Part shown: positions 38,974 through 48,616 of the stretch, piece after piece | Layout: the number at the start of each line of letters is the position of its first letter | How positions within the stretch are numbered: position 1 is the first letter of the stretch | Assembly: GCA_019828565.1 (NCBI GenBank) | Contig: JAHDYR010000033.1 | Span: 62,001 to 126,000, forward strand | Reading direction: 5' to 3' | DNA: 64,000 nt | DNA from: Carpediemonas membranifera | Lineage: Eukaryota > Fornicata | Program-made: the position numbers and the translations under genes | Notes under the pieces: generated by a model | Told to the model about the DNA's origin: nothing | Seen by the model: the letters and a program-made list of their open reading frames with translations, nothing else | The model's database searches: none

Positions 38974-40547
38974 TGAGGGCGACGACCGTGTTCGGAGACG
39001 ATCTCGCCGAGACAGTCGAGAGTCTGGTAGCCAAAATGACACTTCTCGGCGCGCAGCCTGATGTTCTTGTCACTGAGTAGAGCGAGCGTGCGCTGGGTGC
39101 GCATGACGAGTACCTCGGGCGATGGCGCGCCAGCAAAGATGTCGTCTATGTAGTTCCTGACGCCATCTGAGTATACCGGGCGCAGGACGTTGGCGATGGC
39201 CCGCTGGAATTGTGCGGGGAGGTTCTTTAGGCCAAACGGGGCGACCATATATTCGAAAAACTCGCCCGGGACCCGCACCGCGGACAGGTAACGGTGGGCA
39301 TCCTTCAATGGCATCTGGTGAAACCCTTGGCGAAGGTCTAGACCGAAGAAGTACTTGCTGCCGACGAGGTCCTGGATGAGCGTGCGGGTATCTGTCATGG
39401 GGAAAGCGTCAGTCACAGTTGCCTCGTTGAGGGCCCTGTAGTCTGCGCAAAGTCGTAGTGGGCGGCGTCCGTCCGCGTCGGGCTTCTTCTGGACAATCAC
39501 AGCCGGGCTAGAGACTGGGCCGTGTGCGTCGCGGATGAGCTGGGCTTCGTACATTTCATGGAGCTGTCGCTTGATCTCGGGAAGCCAGTCGGCGCGGATG
39601 CCGCGTGGGTTGGCTTGTGGCAGAATGGCGTCCGGCTTCAGGTCAATGGTGGCTTCCGCGATGTCGGCGCCGCCGAGAGGCAGCTTGGGGTCGAAGACGT
39701 CGGCGTTGGCCTGGAGCACAGCGAGTAGCTCGTCGTGTAGAGGGAACGAGGGGTCAATGTCGAAGGTTGGCGTGGCGAAGGACGAGACGTCGTCCGGCAG
39801 GTCGTCAGTCTCCGAGTCAACCTCGTCGATGTATTGATTCTGGGCCGGTGTGACATCGTCGGCGGGGTCCTCCGCTGACGGTGGTAGCTGAATGTTGATG
39901 CCCGTGTCCGACATGAGGCCTAGGTGCCGGAGGAGGTCTGCCCCGAACAGGAACTTGTGGGCCTCCCCGGAGATGACTGGTACGGTCCACGTCAGCTCGA
40001 CAGCGTTTGGTACGATGCCGTCGATAACGAGCTCGGCTATGACGGCGGTGGTGTCCTCGCAAGGTCGCTGGTCGGCCATCTTCAGCGTGTAAGCATGATT
40101 TGTGATCATTACCGGGCCGGCCTCCTTCAGCGTGGCGAACGTGGCCTCCGAGATACAGGTCTTGGCGGCTGCCGGGTCGAGCTTCGCCCGCAGTCTCGTG
40201 CCGTTGACGAGGATGTCGTGGTAGATCGGCTTACCGATGTTTTCGCGCTGCGCTGACGTGTCGACTTCGTCGATTGACTCATCGGTGTCGGACTCGGCGT
40301 CTATGTCGACCTCGTTGATGGATTGACTGAGGCGCTCGAGCCGGTTCGTCTCCTTGTTTCGCGTCCAGCCTGCCGCTGGGTTAGGGGCTCTCGCGTTGCG
40401 TTTGGGCGCTTGGGTGGTCGTTGTTGCAGGTCGGTCAGGGTTGTTGTGGTGGCCAGGGGCCTTCTTGGGCTTGGCACCCACAACAGCTGGTTGAATAGGA
40501 CGCGATGGTTGGGGGCGGCACTGCGCTGTGTCTTCAGATGAGGGCAC
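38974..40547 (-). pseudogene. Gypsy-A protease-like and reverse transcriptase region
   Basis: Minus strand. After a Pro/Lys-rich end of Gag comes a retropepsin-like strand, VNGTRLRAKLDPAAAKTCIS, in which the usual D-T/S-G-A triad reads D-P-A-A. This would remove the flap-supporting residues of a normal protease. RT follows: RPLRLCADYRALNEATVTDA, FFGLDLRQGFHQMPLKD, FGLKNLPAQFQRA and the catalytic YIDDI. The frame stops at the Gypsy-B insertion (IVSEHGRRPQP). The open frame running on past 38970 is read-through into Gypsy-B and is not real. Confidence 0.85.
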
Positions 40548-41763
40548 GCCTGAGTGACGTGGGACGAGTTGTATCCGTGGTAGTCGCAGAAGTGGCGGAA
40601 GGTGGGGTTGATGTAGTAGTTCGCCTTGTCTTTCAGCTGGACATACGGGTCTGGGCCGCTGATCTTGCGGGCTATGGGTTTGCGTGTGCGGGATCCGCCT
40701 GTCGCTTGCTCACCGTGGGGTTGCGGGGGCTGGCCGGTGCGGAATGCTCTCCAAGGAACGACGATGTAACCGTCGTGGTCCTCTTTGAGGTCCCTAAGGT
40801 TATCAAGGACGTCATCGATGTCCTCTGCATCATCTATGATGTAGGAGTCGAAATAGTCCTTTGCTTCGGCGGAGAATCCCTTAAGTGCAAGCTCTCTGAC
40901 TCTTGCGGCGAGAACCTTCCAAGGAATGGCTTGCAGTGCAGGAGCAGAAGCATCAGTGTTCACGAGATCGATGAACTCGCGCAAAGCGGCAATAGTTGAG
41001 CGATGTTTGGATGCTTTGCCATAGAGTGCACCGGGAAGGTTGATGGACTTGATGCGCGCGCCGACGTCCAGGGACGGCATGAGTGTGACGGAGCAGGCGG
41101 CTACGATGTCGTCGGCCTCGTCATGGAGGTAGGCGCGAATGTCGGTGACGTCGTCCCAGTCGGACTCGTCACTGGACGTGTCGGAGTTGTTGGTGGCGGC
41201 AGCCTCGTCATCGGCCGGCTTGGGTGGGGCCAGGGCTGCGTTGACCTCGGCGACGTACTCGTCGTCGCGGAGGGGACATCTGGGTTGAACTTGTTGATGA
41301 GGGGCACATAAACCGGGGCGTTGTGGTCGATCTCGGCTACTGCAGCCGTGAATACGGCTTCTGCGCGGCGCTGTGCAGCCGCGGCCATCGGGCCTTCAGG
41401 AAAGGCCGCGGCCGCCGCTTCAGCGAGCATAAACAGGTCTTCTTCGAGAGCGGCGGTTAGACGGGCTACTGCCTGCTTGGGGGGTGGCGTGGAGGTGCTT
41501 GGGGGCGTGATGGGAAGTGAGAGCTTCATCTCGCGCCTAATGGCGCTGCGGATTACCGCATCGGGACATACATCGTCTTCTAGGTCCTCGAAGGTCTTAT
41601 AATCAGAGGTGGGTCTCCAATTGGCCCGTAAGAACTCCTGCGAGCTGATGCTTAGGCATCTGAGGAACGATGTAGGAAATCTTGCATGAGGAAGTTCCCG
41701 CTTGTATTCCTTCGCGGCGGAGTTGAGCAGTGGAAGGGAACTTACGTCGAATTTCGTAGCCAT
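40301..41763 (-). pseudogene. Gypsy-A Gag, frameshifted
   Basis: Minus strand. ATG 41763 begins MATKFDVSSLPLLNSAAKEY. A helical region reaches VYVPLINKFNPDV, a frame change follows near 41275 (GGGG run), then DWDDVTDIRAYLHDEADDI, MPSLDVGARIKSINLPGAL and a Cys/His segment, FCDYHGYNSSHVTQAC, resembling a variant zinc finger. A second frame change near 40540 leads into the protease frame. Confidence 0.7.
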
Positions 41764-41768
41764 AGGGA

Positions 41769-41780
41769 GTGATTAATCAC
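41769..41780 (-). promoter_or_regulatory. Palindrome at the Gypsy-A primer-binding position
   Basis: GTGATTAATCAC, a perfect 12-bp palindrome directly next to the 5' LTR (41781-41833). Confidence 0.6.
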
Positions 41781-41833
41781 TGTGGCGTAAACGACGGGTA
41801 TTCGAGAATTCGTTTTAATCAGGTGATGCGTCA
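41781..41833 (-). repeat. Gypsy-A 5' LTR (53 bp)
   Basis: Identical to 32652-32704; flanked by target duplication TTGG at 41834-41837. Confidence 0.92.
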
Positions 41834-41837
41834 TTGG

Positions 41838-43474
41838 CCCCACACTATTATTCCGAATGCTATCCTTGGCCATATGTAGGTCTGGAGTAGCAGTCTGCTG
41901 GCTACTGCCGGCATGTCCTTCCGTGTCCATCCTGTCCTTCGTACCAGTTTCTTGTATTTCTCACTCTGCTCCATTTTCTTGGCTATGCACGCCTTGAGGG
42001 GGTCCCTTCCGCTTGATATCCACAGTCCTAGGTACCTTTCACTCTCGCTAGCTTTGAGTGGGGTGCCTCCTAGTGTGATTTCCATGTCCTTGTCTCTTGC
42101 AATCAGTACGTTCTTGTCCAAGTTGATCCTCATCTCGTGCGCTTCGACCACTTGGATGGCGATGTTGGATATCACCTCCGTATTTGTCTTTCCGTTCCCT
42201 GTGATCGCAGTGTCATCTACAAACATTGTGATCTTTGCTGGGAGTTTCTCTCTGTATTTGTCCGGGGCCGCTTCAGGCAGCATGTCCACTGTGGCTGGTA
42301 GTCCTTGATGTAACTTCCGTATCATCGTTGGCCAGTTGACCATGAATAGTACAAAGAGCATGGGGGCGAGGACGCACCCCTGCTTTACGCCAGTGTTCGT
42401 CCTCTCCCACCTCTCCGCTCCGTCCACTGTGATCCACGATTCCTCCAATGTGCCTCGGACTGCCCTTACTAATTGCGGGGCGACTCCCATCATCACTAGC
42501 TTCCTGACTAACATGTCCCTTGGGACTGTGTCGTATGCCTTAGCTATGTCCAACATGACTGTAGCCGCATCGTCCAATGTCTGGTGCAGTTGTACTACGT
42601 GCATGATCTGGTTTGTGACCTGTTTCCTTCCCTGGAAACCTGCCTGCTCCATTGGTAGGTATTTGTCCGCCGTATCCTGCAGTCTTCCTTTTAGGAGCCT
42701 TCCATATACCCTGTATAACAGGGGTGTGAGTGAGATTGGTCTGAACGACGCTGCCTCCATTTTGTCCTTCCCCACCTTGTGGGTCGGGGACACGGTTGCG
42801 TATCTCCACGTGGTCGGCATCTTCCCTGTCCGGTAGACCTCATTCATGAGTGTTGTGACTTGTCTTATTCCCTGTTTTGGTAACTTCCTGAGTCTAGCTG
42901 CCGACATTCCATCCGGTCCTACTGCTGTGTCCGCCTTCATCCCGCTTATCGCCTTCCGTACCTCATCTTCCGTAAACTTGTCAATCGGCCTCTGCGGTAG
43001 TCCGAGTGGTTCCCACTCCGGTTCTCTACCTTTGCTGATGCCTGCGAACTGTCCGAGCAGGGCTCCTGCTATTTTTCCTTCGTCCGTTGTCAGTGCTCCT
43101 CCTACTTTGAGGACCTTCGGGGGGCCTCTGTACTGGGATTCACCCCACCATCGCTGGATTGCTCCGTCCACCATGGCCCTTGTGACCTTATACCCTTCCT
43201 TTGTACTGAGTTCTATTTCCTTAATCCACTGTTCTCTGCTCTCCTCCCTGTGTTGTTGGACCGCCTCGTTCATTCTGTCTTGCATCCTTCTTGCTCCCTC
43301 CTTGTTCCAGGGCAGCCTTCCGAGTGTAGTCCATAGGTCCTCCGGGAGGACTAGCTCCCTCTCTCTCCTCTTGGCTTCTCTCGGGCAGGGTCTGTCCATT
43401 ATTTCCTTCCTCAGGATCCTCTCCCATACTTCCGTGCTTTTCAGTCCGCCATCGAATTCAGCTAAGTCGAAAGA
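41838..43474 (-). pseudogene. LINE reverse transcriptase
   Basis: The minus-strand frame from about 43474 encodes WNKEGARRMQDRMNEAVQQH, FTEDEVRKAISGMKADTAVG then PDGMSAARLRKL, RPISLTPLLYRVYGRLLKGR, EQAGFQGRKQVTNQIMHVVQ, DIAKAYDTVPRDML, GVKQGCVLAPMLFVLFM and the catalytic FVDDTAITG. The order is that of LINE RT motifs 1-6. The frame runs into the Gypsy-A LTR after GIIVWGQ. Upstream, a different frame (HECTFEFGGQEAEAAPSELM, about 43500-43600) shows that the ORF was longer and is now frameshifted. Confidence 0.9.
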
Positions 43475-43630
43475 CTATGTTCGGGGATGGATAAAAGGCC
43501 AACGGCCTGTCCCAGTAAACTGGTACAGCGCCCCCATCAGCTCAGAAGGAGCGGCCTCAGCTTCCTGTCCGCCAAACTCAAAGGTGCATTCATGGATCTC
43601 CGCCGGGCGCGAGTGGGAGCTCCACGCCCA

Positions 43631-44575
43631 ACACAGAGACACTATAAGAGGATAATGAACAGAGATTTAACAGAGAAAGCAGGGAAACCCACAGAGAACA
43701 CCGAGAAGCCGCGACCACTTTTGGTGAAGGAGGAGTGATCAAGCAGAGGCACAGAGACCAAAGATAGCCCTCATGTAGGCACTACCTGGAGTGAAGTCAG
43801 TCCTAAAATCCCGAGACCACCCAGCGAGAAAATCAGCGTGCATTTTTGGACAGTGCGCCATTTCGCCGTAACGCAGTTTACGGCCGAACCAGAGAAAAAG
43901 AAGAAAACTGAGACCCCTACACAGTTGCAGGAGCCGCACAAGGCCACGCTGACCGATTTTCAGGACGATACATTAGCCAACTTTTTTTCATGCAGGCGAA
44001 AATGGCAACGAAGAATCGCAGCAAAAGTATCAGAGAATTACAGAGAAACAAACAGTGACCGCAGATAACGAACATATTTATAGTAAGCAACCATATGACC
44101 AACATAGACCATCCGGGAAGCTTTCAGAGACAGTGCATCGACGAACATCCTGAGACCAAATGCAGATATGCCTCAAAGGTATGCAGAGACCAAAGCAAAC
44201 AGCAACATACAAATACTAACAGCACCTCCAGCAGATTCAGCAGCGTGCATGGACCACAGCGGCCACACTAGACCGACAGTTTTGCCTTTCAGAGGCTGAG
44301 ACCAGACAACAACAGCACATCAAGAGCAGAGACCGAGCAGAGATCAGAGAATACCAGGGGCAGGTGAGGGTGGCCGGGCAGTCCACGGATGAGAAGGCCC
44401 CCCCCCTGCCGCCGCCGACACACCCCAGTCAGTAGGCGGTACCTGGGGCAGTGGCATGACAGTAGCGACGAACGTGGAATGGCCATCGAGCAGGTTGCTC
44501 TCTCAAGTCTCGCAGTAAACGCAAGACTGGAACAGGAGGGAGTAAAGTAACGTATTGCAGAGTTTCAGAGACCAT
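43631..44575. repeat. CAGAGA-rich low-complexity stretch
   Basis: The hexamer CAGAGA (mostly CAGAGAC or CAGAGAA) occurs about 15 times on the plus strand between 43633 and 44562, at irregular spacing, in otherwise unique sequence. By chance about 0.2 would be expected. No coding frame with motifs is seen on either strand. Confidence 0.6.
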
Positions 44576-45313
44576 GCAGTCAATTCTGGTACCTTTTCTG
44601 GAACAAATAGTTCCAGAATTGGTTCCAGAATGCCAGAAAAAATGGCATTTGCAAGAAAAACTAAACGCGTTCAAACAATTTAGCGACGCCTTGCCACGGG
44701 GTGTAAAGCAATATGCAACTAATACTGGGCCCAAGGAACGTTGATACGTACTGCTCTCATGAACTCACTCACTTTTCAGCAGAGCTCGACCAAAAACTAA
44801 CAGAGGCTTGCCCGAGGTGTGCTTAAGCCAGCTCCAACTCTCTCTCAGTCTGTGACAGCTCCCCCAAAAAATTATTCTTGCTCAAAGTTGAGGTTTTCGG
44901 AAATACTGCCAAAAAGTTTGCTTCTGCTCAAGAACGGGGGATGCGCGTTGGATACCGACACCGTTACGTAACAGTTTAACATTCATTATAACAGCGCTAG
45001 CCTCCAGATTTCCTTGCGCACGCCTTTATCTGGAGAAAATAGCACAAACTTTCGCAAGCAAACGCAAATCGATAGAAAAATATGTTTCATGTCCAACGGA
45101 GCTAAAACTGAGCACAGTGTTATTCATCCTTCTATTCTACTAGTTTATCACTTCAAAAGGATCTGAACTTCAGTATTGATGGTGTTATAGGCACTGGTTC
45201 GGTTCGAGTCAAAACTGACTAAACTGTGACGACGGCTAGGTGTTGAAACATGCCATGCTCACTCGTAGCGTGGCGCTTAATAGTGCCAGAATTGCTTCAA
45301 ATCAATGGAGGTT
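44576..45313. other. AT-richer interval, no gene recognised
   Basis: Contains three TTCnnGAA palindromes at 44596-44603, 44611-44618 and 44623-44630, and nothing coding that I can support. Confidence 0.5.
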
Positions 45314-45342
45314 CATGTTTGTGCATAAAGTGCACAAACATG
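45314..45342. promoter_or_regulatory. 12-bp inverted repeat over the start of the small left ORF
   Basis: CATGTTTGTGCA, spacer TAAAG, then TGCACAAACATG. The right arm ends in the ATG (45340-45342) of the small ORF, and the spacer with its flank gives TAAAGTGCAC, an inverted promoter motif. It could be an operator for autoregulation. Confidence 0.5.
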
Positions 45343-45501
45343 AGAAGACACGAATTCGTCACTGAATTACAGACGATGCGCAGAAGAATCAAAGATTTGG
45401 TTCAAATAGAGGAATACTACCTCTTTGCAGACGATATCGCGAAGGAATACCTTGATGTTGCGTCCATATACCTGATGAAGGCAATCCTACGTTCTCAGTG
45501 A
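45340..45501 (+). CDS. Small ORF converging on large protein 1
   Basis: The 53-aa frame MRRHEFVTELQTMRRRIKDL ... IEEYYLFADDIAKEYLDVAS is helical and charged, with no known domain. It faces the large minus-strand ORF at 45719-47662, with the shared hairpin sequence between them. The small ORF at the right end (52816-53022) has the same relative position and orientation and a loosely similar pattern (IxD[LI]xxIxxxYF). A longer in-frame start exists at 45250. Whether it is translated is unknown. Confidence 0.4.
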   Translation: MRRHEFVTELQTMRRRIKDLVQIEEYYLFADDIAKEYLDVASIYLMKAILRSQ

Positions 45502-45639
45502 GGCAACTAGCAAACATGAACCGTATCAAGAGACAAATATTGAAGCACTCCCCGTCCACATCATGTTTGGTAAATTTTCTGGTGTCATTCTGCTGTTAAT
45601 ATCAGACAAGCAAACAACGTAGTGATGCGGAGAGACCGC

Positions 45640-45690
45640 GTGCTGCTAGAATACGCAGGGCATGATGCGCCCTGTTGATACCAGGAGCGC
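45640..45690 (+). repeat. Left copy of inverted hairpin element
   Basis: GTGCTGCTAGAATACGCAGG, a hairpin CAGGGCATGATGCGCCCTG, then TTGATACCAGGAGC. It is an inverted copy of 52660-52711 with about 80 percent identity by eye. It sits between two convergent ORFs, so it may act as a shared 3'-end or terminator structure, or be a transposon end. Confidence 0.7.
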
Positions 45691-45718
45691 TGTCCTTAAT
45701 CGCTGAGCTAACATTGCA

Positions 45719-47662
45719 TTATTTATATATCGCATATATCCGGAGATACCAATTTGGGAAGAGACTTGCGATTGTGGCATCGGTGACGTGATCCGATGAG
45801 TAATAAAGGGCCTGAAGCTTTCCAATCAGGAAAATAAATGAGCGAAGGGTGCTGTCAAATCCATCAATGTGATCATTCACGAGAGTGGCCAGCTTCCGCC
45901 GATTCCACCTCTGCTCGTTGCAACCCGTGGTCCTCTTAAAGTCGGCCTCAATCTTGTCTAATGTGTAAACATTGGAACCTGCACAGCTTTTCTTGATCAA
46001 TCCAAGGACAATCCAAAGATCCTTCATCAAATAATGGCTTATATGCATGACTGGCGGAATAAGCAAGGTCCCCGCGAACATTGGCTGGATTTCATGGATA
46101 CCACTAGACGTCAGGCGACTGAAACAACACATATCGATATTGCGTCCGTCTGCCTGCCCAAAACGCTGTGTGTCAGGGGTAAGCCCGTTGAAACGCAAGC
46201 TGACAGTGTCGCGTAGTGTCAAACGATTACACCTGTCCTTAAATGGATCGGTTGCGACGTAGAACATGTTAAGAGAGGAGAATGGTGAGCGGTAATAGCC
46301 ACCCCGCTTCACACCTGAGACAATTTGAAGAGCCTTGTGATCACCGCTAAGACCAAGGAGTCGCACGATGATTCTACTAGCTGGCCTGTAGTGACTCACG
46401 CCAGAAGGAAGCGGCACATCAACCAATGAGCGAAGCAGGCGCTCGATCGTGCCAAAGAAATCCGGTAAGAACTTCTCAGACCCTTGATACATGAGAAGAG
46501 TCATGGGAGGAGTTATTCGCTGTGGTAGAACACACCCTGTCCTGTCAAATAGTCTGAACTTCACTGCCGTAGCATCAGCTCGATATCCATCAAACCAGAC
46601 GATCAAATCTATCGTTTGCTCTCTGGAATCATCGGCAACAACAGAGCCCATCAAAGCCTTTTTGTAAGCCTTAATATCGCGTTCAATCCGTGAAGGATGC
46701 TGCAGGCAAAACTTAACAAGCGCGAGTGGGTCATAAGTCACAGATTTGACAACAATGCGCTCTTTTCTGGCACAGATATCAACAGCTGAAAACTTCAAAT
46801 CCGTACAGATCTCCTTTGCCCGACTGAGTGTCTCTGCATTCTCGTGGCAGACGAACACTCGACCAGCGCCATTTCCAAGCTTCTCGTGGTGATACACATA
46901 GGCGCACTCAAGGTGCTGCAATCTCATGTAGAGATCAGGCAGCCGGGCGCTGTCATCTTCATTGTCAGAAACTTTCACAGGTACGTAGAACACATTCGTG
47001 ACGGAAACTGCCTGTGAGAATCCGGCAGCACAGTTCATCTGCAGTGACTGTGTCGTAACACCATCATGACCAGTCACATCCTTGTGCTCAGGCGTGAACG
47101 CCATCATATCATGGATGAGCGTGGGCGTGCGCTGTAACACACACTTCATTTCATCTCTTGAAACTATGTCATATCCCAAGCTATCAAGACTCTGGACAGC
47201 AGGTGGTGTATAGGCTTCAAGGGCCGTCCTCAACCCCATGTTATCTGCCAAGTCAAGGAACACCTTTCTGAGGCGAGAAAACTTATTGATGCCAAGATCG
47301 ACGGCCAAAATCGTTGACATCGCCTTGTACAGTGGGAGCGCTTCGTCCCTGATATCCCTTCGCGTCACACGCACATGATGGTTGCTAGCTCGTTGCGCGT
47401 GTAGTTTTTGCCAATCCTCATCAACAATCGCCTTTCGAAGCGGCATTTCTACGCCCTTTGTCGCTCTAGCTGTACGCGACAAGAACTGAATCAGACAACG
47501 CTTGCATTGTTCTTTGGAGTCACAAGTGAAAGCTCCTTGTCTGTTCTTCCGCAAGAATTCGTCGAGAATTGCTGAAACGATCTCCTTCAAGGTGCTATTG
47601 TCCAAGAACTCGATCACAGCGTCATCTGTCACAGTGGATAGTTGAAATGATGCGTTACTCAT
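45719..47662 (-). CDS. Large protein 1 of the inverted pair (DDE-transposase-like, novel family)
   Basis: The 647-aa protein has no family I can name with confidence. It shares these blocks in order with the product at 50090-52611: LIVWFDGYRADATAVKFRLF (Asp about residue 356), LSGDHKALQIVSGVKRGGYY then RSPFSS (about 441), LLIPPVMHISHYLMKDLW, and RTTGCNEQRWNRRK (about 579). A strand with Asp, a second Asp followed by a G-rich loop, an 'RL-tLRD' segment, a P-P-x-(L/M)-H helix and a late acidic residue recall unclassified eukaryotic DDE transposases; that is inference. Spacing is conserved in the partner. It starts 19 bp after a GTGCACTTTA motif on the same strand. Its codon use is less GC-biased than host genes. 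No signal peptide or membrane segment is seen. Confidence 0.65.
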   Translation of the reverse strand: MSNASFQLSTVTDDAVIEFLDNSTLKEIVSAILDEFLRKNRQGAFTCDSKEQCKRCLIQFLSRTARATKGVEMPLRKAIVDEDWQKLHAQRASNHHVRVTRRDIRDEALPLYKAMSTILAVDLGINKFSRLRKVFLDLADNMGLRTALEAYTPPAVQSLDSLGYDIVSRDEMKCVLQRTPTLIHDMMAFTPEHKDVTGHDGVTTQSLQMNCAAGFSQAVSVTNVFYVPVKVSDNEDDSARLPDLYMRLQHLECAYVYHHEKLGNGAGRVFVCHENAETLSRAKEICTDLKFSAVDICARKERIVVKSVTYDPLALVKFCLQHPSRIERDIKAYKKALMGSVVADDSREQTIDLIVWFDGYRADATAVKFRLFDRTGCVLPQRITPPMTLLMYQGSEKFLPDFFGTIERLLRSLVDVPLPSGVSHYRPASRIIVRLLGLSGDHKALQIVSGVKRGGYYRSPFSSLNMFYVATDPFKDRCNRLTLRDTVSLRFNGLTPDTQRFGQADGRNIDMCCFSRLTSSGIHEIQPMFAGTLLIPPVMHISHYLMKDLWIVLGLIKKSCAGSNVYTLDKIEADFKRTTGCNEQRWNRRKLATLVNDHIDGFDSTLRSFIFLIGKLQALYYSSDHVTDATIASLFPNWYLRIYAIYK

Positions 47663-47681
47663 TCTGAGATGTCTTATGCCC

Positions 47682-47691
47682 TAAAGTGCAC
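47682..47691 (-). promoter_or_regulatory. Candidate promoter motif of large protein 1 (GTGCACTTTA, minus)
   Basis: It lies 19 bp upstream of the start codon. Together with the plus-oriented copy at 47820-47829 it forms a divergent pair. Confidence 0.5.
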
Positions 47692-48616
47692 GGCCATGTG
47701 GCTTTCATCAACAGGCCCGTCACATCAGCCATATCAGGGTGACTAGTAAGGCAAGCTAAGCAGATATTCAGCTGCATGAATGCCGCCACTTGCCCCGAAT
47801 TGTTCTGATTTCATTTAGTGTGCACTTTAGGGGATAGTTTCATTGCAACGCCAAAATGGCGAGTTCAGGTTGTAGCAATGATCTGATGCGCGGAACGTAC
47901 TAGAAAACATTGCAATTACAACGCAAAGCAGCGAAAAGCGGAGAAATCAACATCAATAAGAAGAGAGAGCAGGAAAAGCACCAGAAGTAAATGGCGAGTG
48001 ATTATCAACTGGATGCAGAGGCTGAGCAGCGTAACTAGCCTGCCAGGGTCCGTGTACACAGTATGTGTCTTGGCCAAGCTTGACTTCGTCGGTTGGCCGA
48101 AAAAGCATAAACTGCACGGGTCCAGGTCGGCAACCGTTGCCGACCTGGAAGCCGCTCCTTGGGCGTTGAAGAACAGAAGAGAAAGCGATCAGCGATGCTT
48201 TTATGCAGTATTAAGCAGGTTGTGCGCGTAAAATGTCCGGTAATGCATTCGTCACCATCTAATCAACATCAACTCTTTTTCTCGGCAATGCAGAGGAGAA
48301 TGCCCGTCACTAAAGGATGATTTGGTACTAACAGGCTTTTAATAAGCATGTCAAGCCTGTGATCACGATAACAGCCTTCAATAACTACATCAAGGCAATA
48401 CATCAAGAAGATTGTTTAAAGAGACGGCGGGGAGCAAGATGCAGGGAGAGCGGCAGGGAAACGAAGGCATGGGGACAGGAGCCCGAGAAGAGCGCCTGGA
48501 GAACGGTGAGGAAGAACGGCGGGGAAGAGCAGCCGGGCGCATGGGTACACACATCTGTCATCATGTGGCATCAACATTGCCACAGTGGTCAACTCAATAA
48601 CAAGCAATGTCTTCAT
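47692..48616. other. Spacer between large protein 1 and the zinc-finger gene
   Basis: A plus-oriented GTGCACTTTA (47820-47829) is followed 26 bp later by ATG 47856 (MASSGCSNDLMRGT). A 35-nt GT-AG candidate intron (GTACTAG...AAGCAG) could extend this frame by a few codons (EKRRNQHQ) to a stop. A perfect 13-bp inverted repeat with a one-base gap (CCAGGTCGGCAAC / GTTGCCGACCTGG) lies at 48122-48148. No longer gene is supported. Confidence 0.4.
48122..48148. repeat. Near-perfect palindrome, 13-bp arms with a 1-bp gap
   Basis: CCAGGTCGGCAAC C GTTGCCGACCTGG. It would be a strong dyad binding site or a cruciform; its role is unknown. Confidence 0.7.

Larger units (their letters stand above)
32652..41833 (-). 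mobile_element. Gypsy-A, Ty3/Gypsy chromovirus-like element inserted in the LINE
   Basis: Bounded by identical 53-bp LTRs (TG...CA) and a 4-bp target duplication TTGG (32648-32651, 41834-41837). Its own length is about 4.93 kb after removing the nested Gypsy-B. Order on the minus strand: LTR, palindrome GTGATTAATCAC at the primer-site position, gag with a zinc-finger-like segment, protease-like segment, RT, RNase H, integrase, chromodomain, and a polypurine tract (CAGGGAGGGCAG) before the 3' LTR. The pol stop codon lies inside the 3' LTR. Confidence 0.92.
31350..43630 (-). mobile_element. Non-LTR retrotransposon (LINE), split by nested Gypsy elements
   Basis: The minus-strand LINE is in two parts: 41834-43630 (5' part with RT) and 31350-32651 (3' part). 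They are separated by Gypsy-A, whose 4-bp target duplication (TTGG) lies at the two break points, which shows the parts were once contiguous. No endonuclease domain is seen upstream of the RT, so it is probably 5'-truncated at about 43.63 kb. I could not identify a target-site duplication of the LINE itself. The 3' end abuts the interrupted gene at 31353 with a G-rich (plus strand) junction and no poly-A tail. Confidence 0.75.

Noticed and set aside
43487-43738. Plus-strand ORF MDKRPTACPSK... as continuation of the interrupted gene at 31268
   Set aside because: The minus strand of the same segment carries LINE-like text (HECTFEFGGQEAEAAPSELM), and no frame or coiled-coil continuity supports a join.
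45190-45215. GGTTCGAGTC as a tRNA B box
   Set aside because: No cloverleaf can be built from the surrounding sequence.
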